Source: Microbacteriaceae bacterium
GTDB taxonomy: Bacteria > Actinomycetota > Actinomycetes > Actinomycetales > Microbacteriaceae
Reading direction: 5' to 3'
Length of the DNA: 7,905 nt
NCBI GenBank assembly: GCA_025463615.1
Contig: JAODAU010000369.1
Coordinates: 1-7,905, forward strand
The notes under the pieces were generated by a model that saw nothing but the letters and a program-made list of their open reading frames with translations, did no database searches and had not been told where the DNA came from. The position numbers and the translations under genes were made by a program. Positions 1-5,202 of the stretch are shown here, in pieces. The first letter of the stretch is position 1. Each line of letters opens with the position of its first letter.

Positions 1-6
1 GGCTCA

Positions 7-27
7 GTGCAAGTGGTTACTTTGCAC
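7..27. repeat. Small imperfect inverted repeat (bulged hairpin)
   Basis: The arms GTGCAAGT (7-14) and ACTTTGCAC (19-27) pair around the 4-base loop GGTT with one bulged T. It lies 34 bases past the stop of the VOC gene. There is no T-run in either direction, so it is not a classic intrinsic terminator. It could equally be a dyad operator for a gene to the left, outside the window. The segment at 12-27 resembles the hairpin arm at 465-482 on the other side of the VOC gene (AGTGGTYACTTT followed shortly by GCAC). The rest of 1-61 shows nothing else recognisable. Confidence 0.5.
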
Positions 28-61
28 GTTGAAGTTTTGCCGTCGCGAGGGTACGGCCCCG

Positions 62-430
62 CTAGTGCAGCACGCTGATGATGTTGCCCGAAGGGTCCTT
101 GAACCAGGCGATGTCCGGCCCCCAGCCGCGCACGATGCCCTTCTCGTCGTGCGGCGAGCCCTCGTAGCGCTCCATGACGACGCCCTTCGCGACGAGCGCG
201 TCCACGGCATCCTCGACGTCTTCGACCTCGAGGTTCAGGATCGTGAATGTCGCCGGCACGTGATCCTCCTTGGGGTACGCGATAACGTGCCCGCCACCGC
301 CGAGGTCGATCTGGAGGATGCCCATCTCGTTCTTCTCGACGGTGAACCCGAGCACGTCGGCGTAGAACTCCTGCGCCTTCTCGATGTCGCGGACGGAGAA
401 CCCACTGTATGCACGCGTGTAATTGACCAT
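62..430 (-). CDS. VOC (glyoxalase/bleomycin-resistance fold) family protein
   Basis: A single-domain vicinal-oxygen-chelate protein of 122 residues, the usual length for one pair of beta-alpha-beta-beta-beta modules. Module 1 starts at about residues 8-31 (GFSVRDIEKAQEFYADVLGF, the standard helix-then-DVLGF pattern). Module 2 runs from about residue 63 (ILNLEVEDVEDAVDALVAKG) and ends with the signature DPSGNIISVLH (112-122). In metal-dependent members the last motif is usually DPxGNxxE, with Glu as a metal ligand. Here that position is Ser119, and I see no His in the first strand, so a metal-free binding role or an altered active site is more likely than glyoxalase I activity. The substrate cannot be told from sequence. 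The ATG at 430 is chosen because the fold begins at once; it has no Shine-Dalgarno but a TACTCT hexamer 7 nt upstream. The gene stands alone, with hairpins on both sides. It is predicted to be cytosolic and soluble. Confidence 0.92.
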   Translation of the reverse strand: MVNYTRAYSGFSVRDIEKAQEFYADVLGFTVEKNEMGILQIDLGGGGHVIAYPKEDHVPATFTILNLEVEDVEDAVDALVAKGVVMERYEGSPHDEKGIVRGWGPDIAWFKDPSGNIISVLH

Positions 431-437
431 GCGCCAG

Positions 438-443
438 AGAGTA
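438..443 (-). promoter_or_regulatory. Candidate -10 (TACTCT) for a leaderless VOC mRNA
   Basis: On the minus strand TACTCT is followed by 7 bases and then the ATG at 430, which would put the transcription start on or next to the start codon. No Shine-Dalgarno precedes the ATG. No good -35 is seen; its place falls at the foot of the 460-521 hairpin. Confidence 0.45.
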
Positions 444-459
444 GTCCCTCCCGACCATC

Positions 460-521
460 CCGCGAGTGGTCACTTTTGGCACTTCTCGAGCCGGAGAAGC
501 GCAAAAAGTGACCACTCGCGG
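460..521. repeat. 62-nt near-perfect inverted repeat (long hairpin)
   Basis: The outer arms 460-477 and 504-521 are an 18-bp perfect inverted repeat (CGCGAGTGGTCACTTTT against AAAAGTGACCACTCGCG, plus a closing C-G pair). After one mismatch come two more pairs (479-480 with 501-502), another mismatch, then the 6-bp stem CTTCTC/GAGAAG (482-487 with 494-499) closed by the loop GAGCCG. In all 26 of 28 positions pair. On the minus strand it starts 7 bases past the stop of the membrane-protein gene, so it could end or stabilise that operon's mRNA. There is no T-tract after the stem as in a standard intrinsic terminator, and the stem is unusually long. It also lies just upstream of the VOC promoter. 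Mobile or dispersed palindromic repeats (REP/MITE-like) look similar. Confidence 0.85.
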
Positions 522-528
522 AGGTTGG

Positions 529-1653
529 TCAGGGGCCGAGCGTCCAGTCGCCCGTCGCCGTGATCACGATCACGCCGTAGCCGCCGTAGAGCGGCACCGG
601 GCCGTCGAACGCCCCGTCGGGTTCGAAGACGGGGATCGCGGGCGGCCCGTTCGCGGTCAGCACGCGGATCTCGAACAGCCCGCCGCCGGGATGGTGGGCG
701 CGGACCTGCCCGGAGGTGCCGTCCCGCAGCAGCACCGTGTCGCCGGCGCCGACCACCGGGAAGCTCGCGAACGGCGCCTCGGATAGCGGGGCGATCACGA
801 GGGTCCAGTCGCCCTCCGCCGTGACATCCAGGGCGGTCGCCCGAACCCCGCCCGCGCTCTCCAGGCCGAAGGGGGCTACGCCGTCGTACGGCCCGTCGGT
901 GCGCACGAGCAGGTCGGGACCGGGGCCGCCGTCCGCGGTCGACGACGTGACGGAGAAGGCACCGGCCGACGGATGACGCATGGTCACGATCCCGGCCGTG
1001 GCGCCCGCCGGCAGCTGCACCACCTGCGAACCCGAACTCACGACGGTCACCGCGTCGAACCTCCCGCCGAAGCGATCCGCCCAGTCGGTGACGCTCGTGG
1101 GCTCCGGGGTCGGGGTGGTGAGGGGCTCGGCCGGGGTGCCGTCGCGGGCGGGGTAGGCGAGGTCGACGTCGATGACGGCGGACGACCCGCTCGCGCGATA
1201 TCCGGCCGGGCAGCGCCCCTTCGGCGCGGCCCCCTCCGTCACGGTCACGATCAGCACCCGCCCGTCGTGCTGCGCCTGGTAGGTGTAGGTGGGGAACAGG
1301 GCGTTCGGCGTGTTCTCCGGCAGCGCCACCGTGCTGAGCGGGTAGCCCGCCTCGTCCGCGACGGCCCCGACCATCGCGCGGATGTCCCCCGCCCTCGCCA
1401 CCTCGTACTGCGCCGAATACCAGGGCTGGATGTTGTCGGGCCCGTACCCCGGGTCGCCCGAGTCGCAGACCTGCCGTGCGCCGTGGTCCCGCAGGCCCGC
1501 GTCGAGCTGCTGGAAGCCCTGCTGGGCCTCGTTCACGCGGAACGCGTTGAACGCGCCCAACTCGTAGGCGATGAACGCCGCGAACGCCATGACGGCCACG
1601 AGGGCGCCGGCGCCCACGACGATCGCGGCCTTCGTGCTGCGCGTCAGCGACAT
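529..1653 (-). CDS. Membrane-anchored protein of unknown function with duplicated beta-rich C-terminal domain
   Basis: I do not recognise this family. The 374-residue product has a short basic N-terminus (MSLTRSTK) and one hydrophobic segment at about 9-31, so it is probably anchored with its bulk outside the cytoplasm. Residues 35-175 form a first region with two cysteines (63 and 148) that could form a disulfide. A Thr/Pro-rich linker (about 172-188, TTPTPEPTS) follows. The rest contains two related copies of about 80 residues: 202-287 and 298-373. Shared marks are an HP-G-GxF stretch (227-233; 321-327), DGxxDG followed by P (253-261; 346-353) and a closing T-x-x-GDWTL (278-285; 366-372). 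Such Gly/Val-rich strands ending in GDWTL suggest a beta-sandwich binding domain. The ATG at 1653 is chosen because it sits directly before the anchor; the reading frame stays open far upstream only as an out-of-frame shadow of the methyltransferase. It is second in a minus-strand pair, 53 bp after the methyltransferase. Confidence 0.82.
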   Translation of the reverse strand: MSLTRSTKAAIVVGAGALVAVMAFAAFIAYELGAFNAFRVNEAQQGFQQLDAGLRDHGARQVCDSGDPGYGPDNIQPWYSAQYEVARAGDIRAMVGAVADEAGYPLSTVALPENTPNALFPTYTYQAQHDGRVLIVTVTEGAAPKGRCPAGYRASGSSAVIDVDLAYPARDGTPAEPLTTPTPEPTSVTDWADRFGGRFDAVTVVSSGSQVVQLPAGATAGIVTMRHPSAGAFSVTSSTADGGPGPDLLVRTDGPYDGVAPFGLESAGGVRATALDVTAEGDWTLVIAPLSEAPFASFPVVGAGDTVLLRDGTSGQVRAHHPGGGLFEIRVLTANGPPAIPVFEPDGAFDGPVPLYGGYGVIVITATGDWTLGP

Positions 1654-1659
1654 GAGCTC

Positions 1660-1665
1660 AGCATA
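1660..1665 (-). promoter_or_regulatory. Candidate -10 (TATGCT) for the membrane-protein gene
   Basis: On the minus strand TATGCT is followed by 6 bases and then the ATG at 1653. There is no strong Shine-Dalgarno, only GAGC 3 bases from the ATG. An internal promoter giving a leaderless transcript is plausible, but the short distance to the methyltransferase gene also allows plain co-transcription. No clear -35 is seen. Confidence 0.35.
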
Positions 1666-1682
1666 TGACCGGTCGCTGAGGC

Positions 1683-1703
1683 TCTCGAAGCGGCCCTTCG
1701 AGA
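1683..1703 (-). other. Intercistronic hairpin after the methyltransferase stop
   Basis: TCTCGAAG (1683-1690) and CTTCGAGA (1696-1703) form a perfect 8-bp stem with the loop CGGCC. The stem starts 3 bases past the methyltransferase stop codon and ends 29 bases before the next start. There is no T-run after it, so it is more likely an mRNA-stabilising, processing or partial-attenuation element than a full terminator. A looser CTCAGC/GCTGAG repeat (1657-1662 with 1675-1680) lies next to it. Confidence 0.5.
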
Positions 1704-1706
1704 CCC

Positions 1707-3188
1707 TCAGGGACCGGGGGTGAGCAGGAAGCCCGTCTCCACCAGCTCGCGGATGCCCGGCAGCACGCTCGCGAGCAGCGCGGCCTCGTCCACCTCGAGC
1801 AGCTGGGCGATCGCCGCGCTGATCGCCCGCAGACTCAGCTCCCCGTCGCACGCGCCGACGAGGGCGGCGAGGCCGGTGTCGAGCGGCATCGAGCGCTGCA
1901 GCGCGCCGCCCTGGCGCAGGGTGAGCACGGTGGGGTCGGAGTCGCCGGGCCAGTAGTGGCGTTCCTCCGTGACATCCGGGGCCACCGTCAGGTGCGCACG
2001 CGACAGCGCGTCGTCGTCGAGGGAGGCCTGCCAGTCGTGCGCGTCGAGGGTGGCCGCGATGTGCGGGCCCAGCCCCGCGCCGACCGGGCCGTCGAGGCGC
2101 TCGATGCGGTGCATCCACTCGGTGCCGGCGCCGGGGCGCCGAAGCGTGAGGTAGCCGAAGCCCACCGCGGTGACGCCGCGGGACGCGAAGTCGTCGAGCC
2201 ACGCGCCGTAGAGCCGGTCGAACTCGGGGCCGGGGCGCGTGCCGCCGTCGCGGATCCAGGTCTCCGCGTAGAGCTCCGCGTCCTGCACCTCGCGCTCGAT
2301 GATCCACGCGTCGAGCCCGTCGACCCAGCCGGCGACGCGCACGAGGCCGTCCTCGTCGGGCCGGTACTCCCAGTTGCCGAGCAGCTGCGCGACGCCGCCC
2401 TCGGTGAGGTGCGCGCCGGCGCCCTCGACCACCGACTGCACGATCGCGTCGCCGATCAGGCCGCCGTCGCGGTACTCGTACTCGGGCACGCCCTCCACCC
2501 GCGGCGTGATCACGAACGGCGGGTTCGAGACGATGTGGTCGAAGCGCTCCCCCGCCACCGGCTCGAACAGGCTGCCCCGCCGGAACTCGATCGAGCGCAC
2601 GTCGTTGAGCTCTGCGTTGAACGCGGCCAGGTCGAGCGCGCGCTGCGAGATGTCGGTGGCGACCACGCGCCTGGCGTGCCGGGCCGCGTGCAGGGCCTGG
2701 ATGCCGCATCCGGTCCCCAGGTCGAGCGCCGACTCCACCGGCCGGTCGATCATCAGCCCGCTCAGGGTGGTGGATGCCCCACCCACCCCCAGCACGTGGT
2801 CGACCCGCAGCGGCGCTCCCGTGGCCAGCTCGCCGAGGTCGCTCGCGATCCACCACTCGCCGACGCCGTGGGCGTCGACGAAGCTGTACGGCCGGAGGTC
2901 GAGCTGGGGTCGGCCGTCGGCATCCACGAGCCCGAGGTCGACCGCGCGGCCGAGGCCGAGCGACGGCAGGGCCGCGGTTACGTCGGCCGGGTCCACCGGC
3001 AGGCCGAGCACGAACAGACGGGCGAGCGTGGCGAGCGGCGAGCGCGCGGTGAGGGCGCGGAGGGCGGGCACGCGGTGTCCGCGGTGGAGGGCTGCGGCGG
3101 CATCCGGCCCCCACAGGCGGGTGAGCGCCTCGACCGAGAAGCCGGCCCGGCTGAGGTCGTCGCGCAGGAGGGCGATCGGGCGTGGCAC
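1707..3188 (-). CDS. NPPF-type class I SAM-dependent methyltransferase with N- and C-terminal accessory domains
   Basis: Predicted to move a methyl group from S-adenosylmethionine to an amino nitrogen of a nucleobase or amino acid. The 493-residue protein has a helical N-terminal region (1-150), a Rossmann methyltransferase core (about 150-300) and a C-terminal part (300-493). The core shows motif I DLGTGCGIQ (156-164), the acidic ribose-binding D179 in VVATDIS, and the catalytic NPPF (222-225), the hallmark of HemK/PrmC, RsmC and related N-methyltransferases. The last 60 residues (SLRAISAAIAQLLEVDEAALL to GIRELVETGFLL) look like a small winged-helix domain. This three-part layout is typical of an uncharacterised actinobacterial family (I recall DUF7059 and DUF7782 labels for the flanks, not checked). 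It is about 200 residues longer than PrmC, so it is not called prmC. The start is GTG at 3188, giving MPRPIALL; there is no Shine-Dalgarno, but TACCAT lies 7 nt upstream. The membrane-protein gene follows in the same direction. The substrate is unknown. Confidence 0.9.
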   Translation of the reverse strand: MPRPIALLRDDLSRAGFSVEALTRLWGPDAAAALHRGHRVPALRALTARSPLATLARLFVLGLPVDPADVTAALPSLGLGRAVDLGLVDADGRPQLDLRPYSFVDAHGVGEWWIASDLGELATGAPLRVDHVLGVGGASTTLSGLMIDRPVESALDLGTGCGIQALHAARHARRVVATDISQRALDLAAFNAELNDVRSIEFRRGSLFEPVAGERFDHIVSNPPFVITPRVEGVPEYEYRDGGLIGDAIVQSVVEGAGAHLTEGGVAQLLGNWEYRPDEDGLVRVAGWVDGLDAWIIEREVQDAELYAETWIRDGGTRPGPEFDRLYGAWLDDFASRGVTAVGFGYLTLRRPGAGTEWMHRIERLDGPVGAGLGPHIAATLDAHDWQASLDDDALSRAHLTVAPDVTEERHYWPGDSDPTVLTLRQGGALQRSMPLDTGLAALVGACDGELSLRAISAAIAQLLEVDEAALLASVLPGIRELVETGFLLTPGP

Positions 3189-3195
3189 AGGGCCA

Positions 3196-3201
3196 ATGGT
3201 A
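3196..3201 (-). promoter_or_regulatory. Candidate -10 (TACCAT) for a leaderless methyltransferase mRNA
   Basis: On the minus strand TACCAT is followed by 7 bases and then the GTG at 3188. It fits the actinobacterial TANNNT -10 pattern, and the absence of a Shine-Dalgarno agrees with leaderless initiation. I see no TTGACA-like -35. It lies 13 bases from the opposite-strand candidate -10 at 3215-3220. Confidence 0.45.
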
Positions 3202-3214
3202 GTTGCGGCGCGCG

Positions 3215-3220
3215 TAGGCT
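3215..3220 (+). promoter_or_regulatory. Candidate -10 (TAGGCT) for a leaderless FBP/MetE-like operon
   Basis: TAGGCT is followed by 9 bases (TTACACATC) and then the GTG at 3230, so transcription would begin at or within two bases of the start codon. No Shine-Dalgarno is present in the 41-bp spacer. No clear -35 is visible; it would overlap the opposite promoter. Confidence 0.5.
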
Positions 3221-3229
3221 TTACACATC

Positions 3230-3724
3230 GTGAAGCCTCTTACCGAAACCGAGATCCGCGAGAGCATCGTGAACGCCACCAAGGGCGAGATCGAGCGGAT
3301 GCCCCTCCCCGGCCTGCACGAGGTGCTCTGGGACGAGCGCGAATACCTCGGCTGGCGCGACAGCTCAGCACCCCTGCGCGGCTACCTCGTGCACTGGGTC
3401 GACGACCGGCCGGTGGGCATCGTGCTGCGCGCGTCGAGCGTGAGCCTGCGGCCCGGCATCGCGGCCATGTGCTCGCTCTGCCGCACCCAGCAGCCCTCCG
3501 ACCAGGTGACGATGTTCTCCGCTGCGCGCGCGGGCAAGGCCGGGCGCGACGGCAACTCGGTGGGCACGTACATCTGCTCCGACCTGGCCTGCTCGATGAT
3601 CATCCGCATCCTGCCGCCGAAGCTCCCGATGCAGCCGGAGCCGGACGAGATCCTGGCGCGCCGGTCGTCGGGCCTGCTGGAGCGCGTGCAGAACTTCACC
3701 GCCGACGTGATGAAGCCGGCATGA
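3230..3724 (+). CDS. FBP-type treble-clef zinc-finger protein (EF-G-binding/FusB-related)
   Basis: A 164-residue protein matching the FBP domain family, named for the FusB-like proteins that bind elongation factor G through a treble-clef zinc finger and free ribosomes stalled by fusidic acid. The four likely zinc ligands are C81 and C84 (CSLC) and C116 and C121 (CSDLAC). Between them is the Gly/Arg-rich loop SAARAGKAGRDGNSVGTY (97-114) that is typical of the actinobacterial members. The N-terminal half (1-75) is a small mixed domain with several Trp residues, and the last 30 residues form a helix. Actinobacterial homologues are mostly uncharacterised, so a role at the ribosome is inferred from the family and drug resistance should not be assumed. 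The start is GTG at 3230, giving MKPLTETEIRESI; a TAGGCT lies 9 nt upstream. The stop overlaps the next gene's start by 4 bases (ATGA), so translation of the two is probably coupled. It is cytosolic. Confidence 0.85.
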   Translation: MKPLTETEIRESIVNATKGEIERMPLPGLHEVLWDEREYLGWRDSSAPLRGYLVHWVDDRPVGIVLRASSVSLRPGIAAMCSLCRTQQPSDQVTMFSAARAGKAGRDGNSVGTYICSDLACSMIIRILPPKLPMQPEPDEILARRSSGLLERVQNFTADVMKPA

Positions 3725-4770
3725 GCGTCGGCGCGCACCTGGTCGGCAGCATCAGCCTGCCCGACGCGGAGACCACCTTCCGCACCGTCTCGGAGCACCT
3801 CGGCGGCTCCCTCAGGCGCATGCCCGACGGCGAGGTCGGCGACCGCTACTACTGGATCCAGTTCCAGAAGGACTACTTCGATCGGACGCCCGGGCTCAGC
3901 CGCGTGGGCGACACCCCGTTCTATATCCGCGACCGCTTCGACGCGCGGCCGCTGCGGCTCGACGTGGACCCCTCCGAGATCGTGCTGCCGTCGCTGGGCT
4001 ACGCGGATGCCGCGATCGAGTCCTACGGCACGTTCGAGCGCCTGCAGGCCGAGGGGGTCATCCCGCCCGGGGTGAAGTTCCAGGTCTCGCTGCCCACGCC
4101 CGCCGGGGTGGTCGGCAGCTTCTTCGTGCTGGAGTCGCGCGCCGCGTTCGAGCCGGTGTACGAGAAGGCCGTGATGGGCGAGCTGCAGCGGATCCTCGAC
4201 GCGATCCCGCACGACCGGCTCGCCATCCAGTGGGACACGGCGCTCGAGTTCGGGCTGCTCGACAAGGCCGAGATCCGCGGCTTCCGGCTCACCTCGTGGT
4301 TCGGCGACGAGCACGACGAGATCCTCGAGGGCGTCATCCAGCGCGCCGCGCGCCAGGCCGACGCCGTGCCGCTCGACGTGGAGGTCGGCTACCACCTCTG
4401 CTACGGCGACGTGGAGGAGCAGCACTTCACCGAGCCGACGGATGCCGGCCGGCTCGCCGAGGTGCTCGGCGGCCTGTTCACGCGCCCCGCCCGCCCCATC
4501 ACGTGGGTGCACCTGCCGGTGCCGATCGACCGCGACGATGACGCCTACTTCGCACCCCTCGCCTCCGTCGAGTGGCCCGAGGAGACCGAACGCTACCTCG
4601 GCCTCATCCACCACGAGGACGGCGTGGATGGCGCCCTCCGTCGCGCCGCCACCGCGGCCCGCGTGGTCCCCGCGTTCGGCATCGCCACGGAGTGCGGCTT
4701 CGGTCGCGGCCCGAGCGAGCGCACCGCGCCGCTGCTCGATCTCCACGCCGAGGTCGCGGCCGCGCTCTAG
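3721..4770 (+). CDS. MetE/UROD-like TIM-barrel protein, putative zinc-dependent methyltransferase or lyase
   Basis: A 349-residue protein of the UROD/MetE-like barrel superfamily, about half the length of full MetE (about 750 residues), so it corresponds to a catalytic barrel only. Residues HLC (H225, C227, in GYHLCYGD) match the H-x-C zinc pair of cobalamin-independent methionine synthase. C325 in ATECGFGRG matches the late zinc cysteine found in the PDCGLKTR motif of MetE. The equivalent of MetE's Glu zinc ligand cannot be assigned by eye. Other family-like stretches are GSISLPDAE (9-17), MPDGEVGDR (34-42), SLPTPAGVVGSF (123-134) and QWDTALEF (170-177). The methyl donor and acceptor are unknown, and methionine synthesis is not claimed. 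The ATG at 3721 overlaps the upstream stop (ATGA) and has little Shine-Dalgarno of its own, which suggests translational coupling to the FBP gene. Cytosolic; no signal peptide. No terminator is evident before the ArsR promoter. Confidence 0.83.
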   Translation: MSVGAHLVGSISLPDAETTFRTVSEHLGGSLRRMPDGEVGDRYYWIQFQKDYFDRTPGLSRVGDTPFYIRDRFDARPLRLDVDPSEIVLPSLGYADAAIESYGTFERLQAEGVIPPGVKFQVSLPTPAGVVGSFFVLESRAAFEPVYEKAVMGELQRILDAIPHDRLAIQWDTALEFGLLDKAEIRGFRLTSWFGDEHDEILEGVIQRAARQADAVPLDVEVGYHLCYGDVEEQHFTEPTDAGRLAEVLGGLFTRPARPITWVHLPVPIDRDDDAYFAPLASVEWPEETERYLGLIHHEDGVDGALRRAATAARVVPAFGIATECGFGRGPSERTAPLLDLHAEVAAAL

Positions 4771-4789
4771 CCCGATCCCTCTGCGGGTA

Positions 4790-4818
4790 TTGACGGGCGA
4801 TCCGTCGCGCGCTACTGT
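4790..4818 (+). promoter_or_regulatory. Sigma-70-type promoter of the ArsR operon
   Basis: The -35 TTGACG (4790-4795) and -10 TACTGT (4813-4818) are separated by exactly 17 bp. This is the strongest promoter match in the window and the only one with both hexamers. The expected transcription start, about 4825, falls inside the first operator-like palindrome, leaving a leader of about 28 nt. Confidence 0.8.
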
Positions 4819-4820
4819 CT

Positions 4821-4848
4821 AACCAATTAGTTTTAGAACCGATTGGTT
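4821..4848. promoter_or_regulatory. Tandem operator-like palindromes upstream of the ArsR-type regulator
   Basis: Two similar 12-bp imperfect palindromes, AACCAATTAGTT (4821-4832) and AACCGATTGGTT (4837-4848), are offset by 16 bp. Their outer halves also form a perfect 7-bp inverted repeat (AACCAAT/ATTGGTT). They are markedly AT-rich for this DNA. They cover the expected transcription start and end 4 bases before the ATG, which is where an autorepressor would bind. I infer that the product of the next gene is the ligand. Confidence 0.75.
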
Positions 4849-4852
4849 ATGA

Positions 4853-5200
4853 ATGCCAGACCAGCTGAGCACCGTGTTCGCGGCCCTCGCCGACCCCACT
4901 CGGCGGGCGCTGCTGCAGCGACTCACCGCGGGCGACGCGAACGTCGCCGAGCTCGCGGAGCCGTTCGCGATGAGCCAGCCCGCCATCTCCAAGCACCTGC
5001 GGGTGCTCGAGGATGCCGGGCTCATCACCCGCAGCCGAAAGGCCACGGCGCGCTTCAGCCACCTGGAGGCCGAGCCGCTGAAGGAGGCGACCGAATACAT
5101 GGAGACGTATCGCCGCTTCTGGACGCAGAGCTTCGACAGGCTTGACGCCGCACTGGCGGCCTACACGCAGGAAAACACCGAAGAGGAAACCGAGGAGTAG
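4853..5200 (+). CDS. ArsR-family winged-helix repressor (SRPBCC-associated type)
   Basis: A 115-residue DNA-binding regulator of the ArsR/SmtB family. The start matches the family pattern VFAALADPTRRALLQRL (8-24). The helix-turn-helix spans about 30-55 with the recognition helix MSQPAISKHLRVLEDAGL (40-57), and the wing is ITRSRKATARF (58-68). There are no cysteines and no obvious metal-binding cluster, so this is not a metal or arsenic sensor in the classic sense. Members paired with AHSA1-type SRPBCC proteins are a widespread subgroup with unknown ligands. The C-terminus is an acidic tail (ENTEEETEE). The ATG at 4853 gives the normal N-terminus. Another ATG at 4849 is in a different frame, and neither has a good Shine-Dalgarno. 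The gene leads a three-gene operon and is probably autoregulated through the palindromes directly upstream. The SRPBCC gene starts 2 bases past its stop. Confidence 0.95.
   Translation: MPDQLSTVFAALADPTRRALLQRLTAGDANVAELAEPFAMSQPAISKHLRVLEDAGLITRSRKATARFSHLEAEPLKEATEYMETYRRFWTQSFDRLDAALAAYTQENTEEETEE
5192..5197 (+). promoter_or_regulatory. Shine-Dalgarno GAGGAG for the SRPBCC gene
   Basis: GAGGAG lies 5 bases before the ATG at 5203 and is embedded in the last codons of the ArsR gene. It is the only strong Shine-Dalgarno in the window, and it fixes the SRPBCC start. Confidence 0.75.
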
Positions 5201-5202
5201 CA

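Noticed and set aside
1956..3233. A 425-codon plus-strand open frame antisense to the methyltransferase.
   Set aside because: The composition is Arg/Val/Glu/His-rich with no motif, as expected from the complement of a G/C-ending reading frame, while the opposite strand carries motif I and NPPF.
529..3282. A 917-codon open frame on the minus strand covering both the methyltransferase and the membrane protein.
   Set aside because: Its first 540 codons are Arg/Pro/Ala-rich nonsense out of frame with the methyltransferase, which has clear motifs in its own frame. Only the last 374 codons (from 1653) are real. It is a high-GC artefact and not a fusion.
2299..3720. A long in-frame N-terminal extension of the MetE-like gene.
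   Set aside because: The extension reads as Ser/Arg/Pro-rich nonsense through two other genes. The ATG at 3721 overlaps the FBP stop and starts directly with family-like sequence.
3382..4746. A 454-codon minus-strand open frame antisense to the FBP and MetE-like genes.
   Set aside because: Low-complexity mirror of the coding strand. The zinc-ligand motifs and the ATGA overlap support the plus-strand genes instead.
4843..5145. A 100-codon frame overlapping the ArsR gene with an ATG at 4849.
   Set aside because: The product is Arg/Ala-rich without any motif; the ArsR frame has a textbook helix-turn-helix.
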